A stretch of 64,000 nt of DNA from Bimuria novae-zelandiae CBS 107.79 (GCA_010015655.1 ML976662.1:1238818-1302817), one strand, 5' to 3'; counted from the first letter of the stretch, positions 45,618-56,697 are shown. Numbers and translations are program-made. Notes: generated from the sequence alone by a model not told the origin.

Positions 45618-46329
45618 GTTGGAGATGCTTTCGTGCGAATGAATGCAACCGCGCCGCAATTCTGGAAGGTTGAAAGAAAGATGATCGGTTCCGACGCCTA
45701 AAAGAGGCGGCTGCAGTTGAGTTGCACGTGGAGACTCAGGGATGGTGTGCTGCGTGGGTGTGAGACACTGTTATGTGGTGGATGTCGCACTCAAGTGTTG
45801 CATGCAATCTATCATACCCACGTCTGCCGAATTCAATGCATACAGCCTACCAATCGCGCGTGTGTATACTAAATACCCGAGTCCGATGCGTCAACGGTGT
45901 CACAAGTGCTTAACCTGGAAGGTACTATTGTCGGATGGAGCAAGCGACTCTGTTTGTAGAACCCCGAGCCCAAACCCGAGCTCTGCAGGTGTGGCAAAGC
46001 GCGCGTGAGACAAGGCTTCCGTAAGCGCTCTCGAATACATGGTCGCCAGCGTGATACGTGCAGCTTATCCATGGACAGTAGAGACGCCTTGTCTGGGCCT
46101 GGAGAAGTACAAGTCCGTCATCACGATGGCCCGCACTCCCAGGGCATAGCCGATAAGGCTCATGGCTGAAGGCTTGGCGATGCCAAAAGGGCTTCTGTAT
46201 GGGATCGGATTGTAGTCTCAGAGGCGGAAACGGTGCGTTTCGGCCAAAACGTATGCCCTCTTTAAAGCCGCAGTGGTCCCGCCTATATGGTCTGCATATG
46301 GTAGCTGATGGTTGCCTCTATTGACGACC
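45618..46329. promoter_or_regulatory. Divergent promoter, membrane protein / polyketide synthase
   Basis: 712 bp. Contains the palindrome GAAACGGTGCGTTTC at 46227-46241 (arms GAAACG/CGTTTC, 3-bp spacer), about 90 bp before the polyketide synthase ATG, and a TATA-like CTATATGG at about 46283. The palindrome is a candidate regulator site. No binding protein is known from this window. Confidence 0.5.
46227..46241. promoter_or_regulatory. Palindrome GAAACG-GTG-CGTTTC before the polyketide synthase
   Basis: A perfect 6-3-6 inverted repeat 88 bp upstream of the start codon and about 40 bp upstream of the TATA-like sequence, a position where cluster-specific regulators often bind. Confidence 0.4.
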
Positions 46330-49300
46330 ATGTTGCTTTTCTTTGGTGACAACTGCTTCGATTTTCATGCCTCAATTACGGAGCTCTACAAGCGATCAAA
46401 GGCATCGGTGGTCCTGCGGAGTTTCTTGTTGGCTTGCTCAGACGCTCTCCAGTGCAGCTTATCGGAACATTGTGCTGCTGAGAGAGATTACTTTGGGTCT
46501 TTCGATAATCTCTTGGAGCTGTCAGAGCAATTCTCACGGCGACCCGATGAGGCAAAGGACACTGCGGTTTCGACCGTGTTACAGTGCGCGTGCCAACTCG
46601 GCTGGCTGTTCATGTACGTCCTCGCATTACCCAGTACACGAAACCGAGACTGACGCGGCCGCAGATACATGCAGACGGAGAGTGGCCCAACGGTCTCCGC
46701 CCGCAGGCGTCTTGGTAACCGTAGTACGGGCATCAGCACGGGCGTTCTGCCAGCCATCGCTGCCGCTAGCGCCACCTCGGTTGTGGCGCTTCTGGAGATA
46801 GCGCCGGACGTGATTGGCATCGCAGTCCGCCTGGGAATCCAAGCTTCGCGTCGTAGCCGGTTGATTGAGGCACCCTCCGCGTTGACATGGGCGAGGCAGG
46901 TTGAGGGTCTTGGTGTGGGTGCGGACGAGGGTCTGAGGAAAGAGTTGGAGCGGACTAACGCGGTAAGTTTTCCATGAGCGTCACGTGTCACGCTAAACCC
47001 CACTCTCATGCCCTCGAAAACGTCGCAGATTGAGCACCCAAATTAATCTGCGGCTCTTTCTGAGGGTATGAGAGCCCCCGCATTCGAGGCTAAGACTTCT
47101 GCAGGCAATTGCGCTGCATCGGCATTTGTACATCAGCGCGTCAGGCCACCACACCGTCACCATCAGCGGACCCCCATCCGTGCTGCAGCTATTCCTGGGC
47201 ACACATGACAGCCTCGTGCAGGCACGTGCTCTGCCAGCACGTGCTGCTTTCCATGCACCGCATTTGGCACTCCCTCCGGTCGATGCCATTCTCGGAAAGT
47301 CGAATTTTTTGGATCTCCAGGTGTCTGAGGACGCCTTGGTACTCATTGGCTCTTCGCCCATCACTTCGTCCGGCCCTCAAACAGTCAAACATGTACTCGA
47401 AAAGGTCATTGTGGACATTTTGTCCTCGCCGGTCGACTTGGACGCGTTTGCACGTGCATTGAACAATTACCAGCCAGTACCGATAGGGCCGATTGGGCCG
47501 CACATTTCAAACCCCTTGGCGACCCTGCGAACCAATGGACTTCCATCGCTTGCATCCCGTGGCCCTCCTGTACCCAAACCGCAGAGATCTGGCTCCGGCG
47601 ACATAGCTATTGTGGGAATCTCTGGCAGATTCCCTGGAGGCGATGATTTGGAGAGCTTCTGGGATGTACTGAGCAGCGGTCTGGATCTCCATAGGGAGGT
47701 GAGTTCCCCTTCTAGTGACACCTGTGCGCGGCTCTGGCTGACCTTGGCAGATACCTTCAAGTCGGTTTGACCTTGCATCCCATTTCGACCCCACGTGCTC
47801 TAGCAAGAACAGCACATCGGTCCCATATGGATGCTTTCTGGGTCACCCAGATCTCTTCGACGCGAGACTATTCAACATGTCTCCGCGCGAAGCTGCCCAG
47901 ACCGATCCCATGGCGAGGATATTCCTGATGACAGTACACGAGGCACTAGAAATGGCCGGCTACCAATTTGATCGTACTCGTGCTACGGACCACAGAAGGA
48001 TTGGCGTCTACTTTGGCCAGACCAGTGATGACTACCGAGAAGTCAATGCGGGCCAAAACGTGGATACTTTCTGGGTCCCCGGGGGCAACCGCATGTTCAT
48101 CAACGGCCGCGTCAACTACCACTACGGCTGGGAAGGCCAAAGCATGAATGTTGACGGCGCGTGTTCTTCGTCTCACATGGCTATTCAACTTGCTTGTTCA
48201 GCTCTTCTCTCCCGCGAATGTGACACCGCCGTTGCAGGAGGTGGTAATTTAATTACTAACCCCGATGTATATGCAGGACTTGATCGCGGTGGCTTTCTCT
48301 CGCATACCGGGCCTTGCAAGCCTCTTGACGCTCAGGCGGACGGATACTGTCGGGCAGAAGCCGTGGGTGCCTTGGTTTTGAAGCGGTTAGAAGACGCCAT
48401 AGCTGACCGCGACAATATACAAGCAATTATTAAGAGTATCAGTACCAACCATTCGGCGGAGGCTCGTTCCATTACACACCCGCATGCAGGGACACAGGAG
48501 AAGCTACTTCGAAAAGTACTACGGGATGCTGGAGTGCAGCCAGGCGACATCGACTATCTTGAGATGCACGGTACTGGAACCCAAGCTGGAGATCTCCAGG
48601 AAACGACATCGATCGCTAGCGTCTTTGGCAACAGCCGAGATTCCAGCAATCCGTTATATGTCGGGGCGCTCAAAGCCAACGTGGGCCACAGTGAATCAGC
48701 CTCTGGGGTCAGCGCAGTGATCAAATCGATCTTGATGCTTCGAAAGAGTACAATACCCCGGCATGTTGGCATCAAGACCTCGATGAATCCAAAGCTTCCG
48801 GATCTGAAGTCGATGAACATACGCGTGCCAATGACCAACACGCCGTTGCAACCCCGCCGTGGCCAGCAAGGCAAGCGCAGAATAATCATCAGCAACTTTA
48901 ACGCGGCTGGGGGGAACACAAGTCTTCTATTGGAGGACATGCCACGCACCATTGCCACAGACAGCGACCCTAGAACGACTCAGATTGTTACTATATCTGC
49001 TCGGACTTCGAAGTCTCTAGCCCAGAATCTCCAGAATATGGTCGAATATCTGGAATCACATGGCGAGGCGAGGCTGTGCGATGTAGCGTATACAACCACC
49101 GCAAGGCGCATGCACCATTCTCTTCGCACAGCTCATGTAGCTTCGTCAACTGCAGAACTCGTTGCCTCCTTGAAAATGGAGATCAATAGATCTAACGAGC
49201 TGAACTTCGCCAAGGTGCCTTCGGTAATGTTCATGTTCACCGGCCAAGGGTCCCTTTTTGTTGGTATGGGCCATCAATTATTCGCAACTTCTTCCGCATT

Positions 49301-52300
49301 CCGGGAGAATATACTTGCGTCGGACTCGATTTGCTGTCAACTTGGGTTCCCGTCCTTTGTCAACCTAATCAAAAACCCCAACGTTAATGCAGATCAGTAC
49401 ACCACAGTTCAGGCGCAGCTAGCACAAGCGGCTCTGGAGCTTGCGCTTGCAACCGCGTGGATATCGTGGGGTGTCAAGCCAACGGCCGTCATGGGCCATA
49501 GTCTAGGTGAATATGTTGCGCTGTGCGTTGCTGAGGTTCTCAGTGCTACCGATATGTTCTATCTTATTGGGCACCGGGCTTTGTTGATGCAAAAACAATG
49601 CCAACCAGGAACCCACTCAATGCTCGCCGTTGCCATGGGCGAGCATGACGCACGACAAGCTATAAAGGACACCGGGACTGATCTGTGCGAGATCGCTTGC
49701 TTGAACGGCACCAACTCTACAACCATCACCGGACCGACGACTGAGCTGAAGTCGCTACACGAGAGCCTACGTCAGCGCCACATCAAGTCCAGTATCCTCG
49801 ATGTGCCTTTTGCATACCACTCTGCACAGGTGCAGGACATTGTCAGCGAGTACGAGCTCGTTGCTCGTCAAGTTCATTACGCCGAGCCCAAGCTGGATGT
49901 TGTCTCTACACTGCTCGGCCGAACTGTCAGGGAACATGGCGTCTTCAATGCACAGTATCTCACAAGACAGGCCAGGGAACCAGTAAACTTTCTGGGAGCA
50001 ATAAACGAATGTCAAGAGCGTCGCATCGCAGACCAGGACTCGTTGTGGATAGAAATAGGCCCAAGGCCGACTTGCACCACCATGGTCAGATCCGCTGTAG
50101 CTGTCCCTCCCAGCAGATTGATCTCGTCGATGCGTCCTACAGAGGATCAATGGCAGACCTTGTGTAAGGGACTAGCTGATGCCTACAGAAGTGGTGTCTA
50201 TGTTGACTGGAACCAATTTCACAAAGAGTACGAGATGAGTTTGCAGCTTTTGGATCTGCCGAAATACGCATTCGACCTGAAGAGCCACTGGATCCAGTAC
50301 GAAGGTGACTGGAATCGCACTAAGCTATCATCAACCCAGGTCTCTAAGGTTTTCGAACCTCCGTTCTCTAGCACTACGCTTCAAAGAATGGAAAGCGACG
50401 TCGTATCGAAAGGGCAAAGGACCGTCACCTTTTTGTCTGACCTCAACGAACCCAATTTGAAGGATACAGTGAAAGGACACCTCGTTGGTGACTGGGCTTT
50501 ATGTCCAAGTTCGGTATATGCAGACATGGCCTATAGTGCAGCCAGGTACATCTGGAAGCAGTCGCACCCAGACCGGGAGGTTCCGGCCTTGAACGTTTCC
50601 GGCATGAGCATTCACTCACCCATAGTACTGCGAGACCAGTCTGATCAACAGGTTCGAATCACTGCGGTTCACGAAGAGAAAACCAACATGGTCCGGGTCA
50701 CCTATGGCCTTTCTTCCGGAAAGGAGTCAGCAGAGTGCACAGTCCTCTACGAAGACTCTGACCAATGGGTATCAAATTGGGAAGAGCAAGCTTACTTCGT
50801 ACATTCTGTGGCGGACCGTCTATCAGTACAAGGGGTGGACAACGGAACTACCGAGCGAATATTCCGCAAAACAGCCTACAGGATCTTTTCCCGCCTCGTC
50901 GACTATGCACTCCCTTATCAGGGTATGGACGAAGTTTTTTTTGACGGCGATAAGCTGGAAGGATATGCAAAGATAAAGCTTCAACCAAAGCCCGCAGGTG
51001 CCGAATTCGGGATCAGCCCCTATTGGATTGACAGCCTGGGTCACCTATCCGGGTTCGTGATGAACGCCAGCTCGGATCGCACCCAAGTGTACATTTCTGA
51101 AGGATTCGAGAGCATGCGTTTGCTCACACCTCTGTCCGAATCCAATACCTACCACTCATACGTTCGTATGGTTCCAACTGGAAAGCCTGGATGGGTGGCC
51201 GGCAACGTGTACATCCTGCAGGGATCGAAGATAGTTGGCGTCATCCAAGGGGTCAAATTCCGGGCTATGAAGAAGAAGATCCTCGAAATGGTCATGGGGT
51301 CTCAGCCTGCGAAATCTGCAAACGCACCTTCTACCAAGGCACTTCAGCCCATACAGCAAGTCGATGCTTTACCTGTTCAAGCTCTACCCGCAGACTTTTT
51401 CGCTCCTTCTGCGCCAGCTGAGGACATAGTGGCACTCGTCGATGCCTGTGTCTGCTCTGAGACTGGAGTGGACAAGACAGAAATCACAGATGAGACACAT
51501 CTCGCGGACTTGGGTATCGACTCGTTGCTCACGTTGTCACTACTTGCTACACTTCGAGAGCAGGCTGATTTGAGTATTCCTGCTTCCGATTTCATGGCTT
51601 TCGATACTATGGGAGATCTGAGACAGTATGTGAGAAGAGTGACATTCACTCCTGCTGCAACAGGCGTGAACACACCGGCCTTTATCCCTCCGCATACGGC
51701 CATCTTATCTACCGCTCCGTCCGTCCAAGTACCGGCTCAGGGGCTGGCAATTAGCTTGGGGGTGGACGAAGCGCCCGATGCCCTGCAGAACATCATAGCA
51801 AGCGAACTAGGCCTAGGGGGGGACGAGATTCGCGCAGATGAGTACTTGGAGGAATTTGGCTTGGACTCACTCATGACAATGGCGGTATTGCATGCTTTCA
51901 AAGAGAAGACAGGAACAGATCTCCCAGCGAGTTTCTTCTTCGAGCATCCGACACTAGCTTCGGCGAAGAAAGCTCTCGGGTCCTCACCAACCCTTCCCGC
52001 ACACGTCCCAACCGCTTCATTTGGACCGACACCCACACCCGCCCATCGCGCCACATCTGTCGAGCTGCAAAACGGTTCAAGTTCCACAGCCACGGCAAAG
52101 ACAACTTTGTTTCTGCTTCCGGACGGTTCTGGTTCCGCAGGCTCCTACCTCAACCTCAAGCTCGAGCCCGACATCCGTGTTGTCGCGCTCAACAGTCCCT
52201 TTCTCCGCGATCCGGACGCATTTCCGTCCGAGTTGTACTCCGTGGTCCAGCTCTTCGTCGACGAGATACTGACGCAGCAACCTAGTGGCGAGTATTTCCT

Positions 52301-52847
52301 AGGCGGGTGGTCAATGGGCGCGGCGTATGCGTACGAAGCTGCGAACCTGCTGGCTGCTATGGGAAAGCGCATCAAAGGGATCGCCATGATCGACCCTTGT
52401 CCGCTGAATCGACGACCGATGACTGCTCAGACGATAGCGGTCCTGGAACAGGTGGGCGTGTTCGCAGAACTCGGGCAGATAACCGCAGCGAGGCAAGCAA
52501 TTGTCCGACGCCATTTTGAAGCTAGCACGAGTGCTCTGGCCAGCTATAAGCCAGGGCCACGTCATGCGAACTTTGAAGTCCTTGTGGTGACTGCGAGAGA
52601 TGGTGTACTGCAGCGGCTTGGAAAGAGAGACGCAGAGGAAATTTGGGACAGGTATCGGACAAAGTATGGTGAAGATGAGGCGTGGCTGTTCTTGGTGAGG
52701 GAGGGCGACCGGACACATGGATGGGCTGGCATGTTTGATTCCGTTGTCCAGGCGGAGATTGGTGGCGACCATTTTTCGATTATGAAACTGGAGCAGATCC
52801 ACGAGTTGGATCGGGCGCTCGGAAACTTTTGTACTGCGAGGTGCTAG
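46330..52847 (+). CDS. Non-reducing type I polyketide synthase, SAT-KS-AT-PT-ACP-ACP-TE
   Basis: Exons 46330-46613, 46665-46962, 47105-47698 and 47751-52847 give 2090 aa. The start MLLFFGDNCFDF matches the usual opening of SAT domains. Domains: SAT about 1-340; KS about 361-790 with Cys530 (DGACSSS), a His in EMHGTGT and KANVGHSE; malonyl-CoA AT about 890-1200 with Ser976 (GHSLGEY); product template about 1280-1590 with His1302 (KGHLVGDW) and Asp1486 (YWIDSLGH). Two ACPs carry phosphopantetheine serines S1650 (LGIDSL) and S1765 (FGLDSL). The thioesterase/Claisen cyclase has Ser1913 (GGWSMGA) and His2066 (GGDHF). It builds an aromatic polyketide from malonyl-CoA without reduction. The product is unknown. 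The usual SAT nucleophile motif G-x-C-x-G reads GISTG (Ser119). The second intron is long (142 bp) and contains a hairpin. The membrane-protein, methyltransferase and GMC genes nearby form the probable cluster. Confidence 0.95.
47003..47074. other. Long imperfect hairpin within polyketide synthase intron 2
   Basis: Arms CTCTCATGCCCTC (47003-47015) and GAGGGTATGAGAG (47062-47074) pair with one G-U. Nested inside, CGCAGATT (47024-47031) pairs with AATCTGCG (47045-47052), leaving a 13-nt loop. The hairpin lies between the branch-like CGCTAAAC and the acceptor region, and the intron is more than twice the usual length in this window. Confidence 0.7.
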
Positions 52848-53179
52848 GTGCGTGGTTGTGGGTGAAGGAGGGAATGAGGAGTTGTGCAATCTCCAACATT
52901 TCGAGTATGTAGCCAGTGTAGAGATACAGGATTCCTGTGTGGTTAAGGCACAGCTGCATGGCTCTATTCCTGCATCACACTCTCCTCTCCTCTTACTGCT
53001 GCACGTAAATTGCTGCAGGCATAAGGCATAGCATCGGCGAGGCGTACCTGTGGTGCACGCCACATTTTGCGGCAAAATAAGAACTACAATCAAAGATCAA
53101 AATCTCCAGTTCGCTCAGGATGAGCAGTACATATGCTACAGATCAGAGGAACCACACATACATATCCACTCCACGCCGC
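52848..53179. other. Convergent 3' region, polyketide synthase / nucleotide kinase
   Basis: 332 bp between two converging stops. No gene or clear terminator signal seen. Confidence 0.5.
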
Positions 53180-54081
53180 TCACTCATCTCCACCCACATT
53201 CCCACCTGCAACTCCCCCACCCACATCCTCCCACCCCTCAACCTCCCTCAACTTCCTACACGCCGCATCCACCACCTCCCGCATCCCCACATTCTCCTCC
53301 TCGCCCACCTGCACAACGGTAACACCCAGCCCGCGAAACATATCCACGATATCTCCAATAGATTCTTCGTAAGCTTCGAACCGCGCCTCAAACTCATCGC
53401 CTTCCCTCGCCCTGCCGTGGAACCGGCGCCGCGCTTCCCCGCGCGAAACTTTGAGGACGAGGACAACGGTAGCCCGCGACGGCGTCCACAGATGCGATAT
53501 GCGCTCGCTGAAGACGGGCAGCTGCGTGACAGAGCGCGGGAAGCCGTCGAGGAGGATGCTGGAGGCTGAGGAGACGAGTGCGGGGTGGGAGAGGGTTGCG
53601 TGGAGGACTGCAGCATTAATTAGAATGGTCTATGGGTATGAAAAATGAGGAAGCGGCCTAACTCACCACGAGCCATAGCGCCCGTATCAAGAAGTGTATT
53701 CCCCGCCGATGCGTCTCGGATCTGCGCGAAAGTCTCTGTGTCCACGGTGGGAAGGTCTACGCTGACACTCGCCTCATTCTGTGTGCTGGTAGGTAAAGCG
53801 CCAGATATTACGTACGACGGATCGCAGTCCACGGTGTCTGGGATGAGCCCGGTAACGTAGTCGTCATCTTCGCTGCTCGTCTGGGCAGCATTTTCGCCGC
53901 GAGAAGCAAGAGCGCGGAGGAGTGCGCCTACGGAGATGTGCGTGAGGGACGGCTTGGTGGCGGTTACGTGGGCGGCGAGAGTGGATTTCCCGGCGCAGGG
54001 GGGTCCGAGGATGAAGTGGAGGGATAGAGAGGGTGGTGGGGATGTCGTGGGAGTGGTGCTTGCGAGGGACGGGTGTGACAT
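53180..54081 (-). CDS. Nucleoside monophosphate kinase (adenylate kinase/UMP-CMP kinase superfamily)
   Basis: Exons 54081-53667 and 53607-53180 (59-bp intron, donor GTGAGT, acceptor TGCAG) give 280 aa. The P-loop GPPCAGKST is at about 26-34. The family hallmark DGFPRS at about 159-164 only appears when the intron is removed and the frame changed. An Arg-rich stretch (RRRFHGRAREGDEFEARFEAYEE) fits the LID and ATP-binding region. It transfers phosphate from ATP to a nucleoside monophosphate, but the base specificity cannot be read from the sequence. A polar insert (about 60-110, with SSEDDD) makes it longer than classic 190-220-aa kinases. The C-terminus is Gly/Val-rich. It is divergently transcribed from the viperin gene, 473 bp between starts, so the two may be co-regulated and functionally linked. 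Confidence 0.85.
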
Positions 54082-54554
54082 AGTGGTGGTTTGGTTTGGG
54101 GGTATAGAAGAATTTGGAGAGTTGGGTCGAGCAGGTTATATGGATGCAGGTATGTGAGGGTGGGAGGTTTGCTACTAGTAGTCTTGTGGAAGGAAGTCTC
54201 ATGGGGCGTCTCAGCTCAGGAGAGCATGCGACACATGATGGGTAGAAGAGCGGTGCGGTGTCTGGAATGTCATGTGAGCAGATATGACTTACGCCAGAGC
54301 ACTAGCACTTGCCGGAACTTGCTTGTATGTGTAGTTTGGTCACTGAAGGCGTCTGGAGACTGGCGTAACAATTGAGACAAGACCACGCGGAATTCCTCGA
54401 TGACCGTTCAAGTGTTTAGCTGTTCATGTTGTCCTTGTATGTCTGATCCCGTGCGTGTAGTAGCAAACATCTGCATGTATACATATACAATTCGCCTGCG
54501 CCTGGTCCCAAGCTAGAACTGTGTTGTTGTCTACTCCTTCTGAGATATCCGAAC
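54082..54554. promoter_or_regulatory. Head-to-head promoter, nucleotide kinase / viperin
   Basis: 473 bp shared upstream region. A TATACATATACA sequence lies about 70 bp before the viperin ATG. No coding sequence recognised. A shared promoter would allow joint induction of both genes. Confidence 0.5.
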
Positions 54555-55647
54555 ATGCCCATAATCAAGACTCTTGCTGAAAGCCCTGCCGCAGCTAGTG
54601 TAGCCGGAACTGCTCTAGCAGCTGGCGCAGCGTGGTACTTGTACAAGCGTCTTACCGACAAAGTCACCATTCCGAAAAGCGTGAATTACCACTATACAAG
54701 AAAATGCAACGCGGAATGCGGGTTCTGCTTCCACACTGAACTCAGTAGCCATCACGAGAAGCTGCCCAACGCCTTCACTGCCCTGCGCCTCCTCAAGGAA
54801 GCCGGCATGGAGAAGGTCAACTTCGCTGGCGGCGAGCCATTCCTGTACCCGAAACACTTGGGTAAAATGTGTAAATTTGCCAAAGAGGAACTTAAACTTG
54901 AAAGCGTTAGCATCGTTTCCAACGGCACGAAAGTAACGGAAAAGTGGCTGCGTGAGTACGGGGTCTACGTCGACATCCTGGCCGTTTCGTGCGACTCGTT
55001 CATCGCTGCCACCAACGAGAAGATCGGCCGCAAGGACCGCGGAAACGGCAAGGCATTCGACAATATGAAGCAACTTTTCCAGGTCCGCGACTGGTGCGCA
55101 GAGCTCGGCATCAAATTCAAACTCAACACCGTGGTGTGCAAGCTGAATTGGGAAGAGGACATGGTAGAGTCGCTCAAAGCGCTAGCGCCATCTCGCTGGA
55201 AGGTATTCCAAGTGCTCGTCGTGGCAGGTGAGAACGAGAACGACGAGCGTCTGCGAAATGCGCGGAACTTTACCATCACCGATGAGGAGTTCAAGCACTT
55301 CTGCGACAAGCACAAGTCTATTCCCAACTTTGTGCCAGAGGACAATGCCCATATGGCGGCGAGCTATTTGGTGCGTTGCTTGAGCCCTTTTCGATGGAGA
55401 TATTGGACGCTGACATTGATGATAGATCCTTGATGAGTACCTTCGCTTTTTGGATGCGGGTGTTTCGAAGGAGAAGACTTCGGGTAGCATCGTTGAGATT
55501 GGGGTGCAGAGGGCCCTGAAGCAGATCAATTGGGATGAGACGAAATTTGTGGCGAAAGGTGGACTCTATGATTGGAGTAAGAAGAGTGCGACGGAGGGCT
55601 GTGGAGGTGGTGTGAGCGGCATCGACGCGAAGGAGTTGGAGTTTTAG
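54555..55647 (+). CDS. Viperin-type radical SAM enzyme (RSAD2 homologue)
   Basis: Exons 54555-55370 and 55426-55647 (55-bp intron, donor GTGCGT, acceptor GATAG) give 345 aa. Splicing joins SYL to ILDEYLRFLDAG, as in vertebrate viperin (SYLILDEYMRFL). The N-terminus has a short hydrophobic helix (about 14-30), suggesting attachment to ER or lipid droplets. The radical-SAM cluster CNAECGFCFH supplies C51, C55 and C58. SAM-binding GGEPFLYP (about 92-99), SIVSNGT, AVSCDSF and EENDERL-like segments follow, then RWKVFQVLVVAGEN, which closely matches animal viperin. Viperins convert CTP (or UTP/GTP in prokaryotes) to 3'-deoxy-3',4'-didehydro-nucleotides, which stop viral polymerases. The protein ends in Phe rather than the Trp typical of animal viperins. 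Function in this fungus is inferred; a mycovirus defence role is possible. Confidence 0.93.
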
Positions 55648-55959
55648 GCGCGTAGGTGTTGTACTTGCTGGGGAGTTCAGTCATGGCTCGAAGAGTACGA
55701 TTTGACACGGGACGGTAGTTGTCGTCTTACATAGTGCCAATTCATTCAAGACTCCAGTGTTGAGAACTGTTGTGCTAATGACGCACGCATAACGCGGCAC
55801 GTGATCCCAAGCATCGGCGCGGAACAACCCTCCGCCGACCCACAAATCCTCGCTTGTCGCAACACCACCTTGGCGCCGCAACTGCATGCCGCGAAATCTC
55901 CCTTCAATCCCGCCCACGCACACCTCGACCGACCACATCCACCTCCCACAACCGCCAAA
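55648..55959. other. Upstream region of eL43
   Basis: 312 bp with a C-rich leader (CCACCTCCCACAACCGCC) directly before the ribosomal protein ATG, usual for ribosomal protein genes. No other feature seen. Confidence 0.45.
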
Positions 55960-56376
55960 ATGACCAAGCGCACAAAGAAGGTCGGCATCACCGGAAAGTA
56001 CGGCACCCGCTATGGCGCCTCGCTGCGCAAGCAAGTCAGTACGTGCAACTCCTCTGCCTTGCCGTCTGTCCATGGCCGCTGACACCAAGCTACAGAGAAG
56101 ATGGAGATCACACAGCACGCCCGTTACGTGTGCCAATTCTGCGGCAAGAACGCTGTGAAGCGCGAGGCTGTCGGTATCTGGAAGTGCAGGTCATGCCGCA
56201 AGACCACCGCCGGTACGACACCCACCCTACTTCTCCTACCATGGGTTCTTCAAAATTCGAAATTGGGAATGGAATTGACTGACCATCGTCTAGGCGGCGC
56301 CTACACTGTCAGCACCCCCGCCGCGGCCGCCACTCGCTCCACCATCCGTCGTCTGCGCGAGATTGCTGAGGTATAA
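55960..56376 (+). CDS. RPL43: 60S ribosomal protein eL43 (L37a)
   Basis: Exons 55960-56038, 56096-56212 and 56294-56376 give 92 aa, exactly the family length. The first donor is the GTACGT at 56039, not the GTCAGT four bases earlier. Only this choice gives RKQVKKMEI as in all eL43 proteins. The C2-C2 zinc ribbon is complete: C39, C42 (CQFC) and C57, C60 (CRSC). The conserved tail [21 protein letters not shown] ends in AEV. It binds 28S rRNA in the large subunit. The small, well-placed introns near the start are typical of fungal ribosomal protein genes. Confidence 0.97.
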
Positions 56377-56697
56377 GCGGGATACGGAACTTGGGTTGGA
56401 GGCGTTCATCGAGCGTGTTTCATTGGGCGGACAGGCCGTCGTATATCGACCATGGCATGACGCGCCTCTGCATTCGGTCCCCGGTCGTGCCGGCCCTGTG
56501 ACGATCAAGGGTTTCTCGGGAATTTTCATAAAGAATCAAATGGCATTTGTACGACAACATCAACATCAACAACGACATTTGATGGCATATCTGTGAATAT
56601 TGTGTGTGTGGGTGTGGGGTTACTGACACATGTAGGCTACTTTGGATGCCGTGCTCCACATTATCATAGGTTCATCATTTACATATCGTCTACTGAT
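56377..56697. other. Convergent 3' region, eL43 / RAD1
   Basis: 321 bp between two converging stops. It includes an imperfect CAACAT/CAACAA stretch (about 56555-56575) and a short GTGTGTGGGTGTGG run. No gene seen. Confidence 0.5.

Noticed and set aside
46963..47104. A possible extra 37-nt exon inside PKS intron 2
   Set aside because: It would introduce an in-frame stop, so a single 142-bp intron is the only consistent model.
50645..50665. GGTTCGAATC resembling a tRNA T-loop
   Set aside because: Lies inside the PKS coding exon with no acceptor, D or anticodon arms around it.
53120..53569. Pro/His/Thr-rich plus-strand frame at the end of the kinase gene
   Set aside because: Antisense shadow of the kinase exon 2, whose spliced frame gives the DGFPRS motif.
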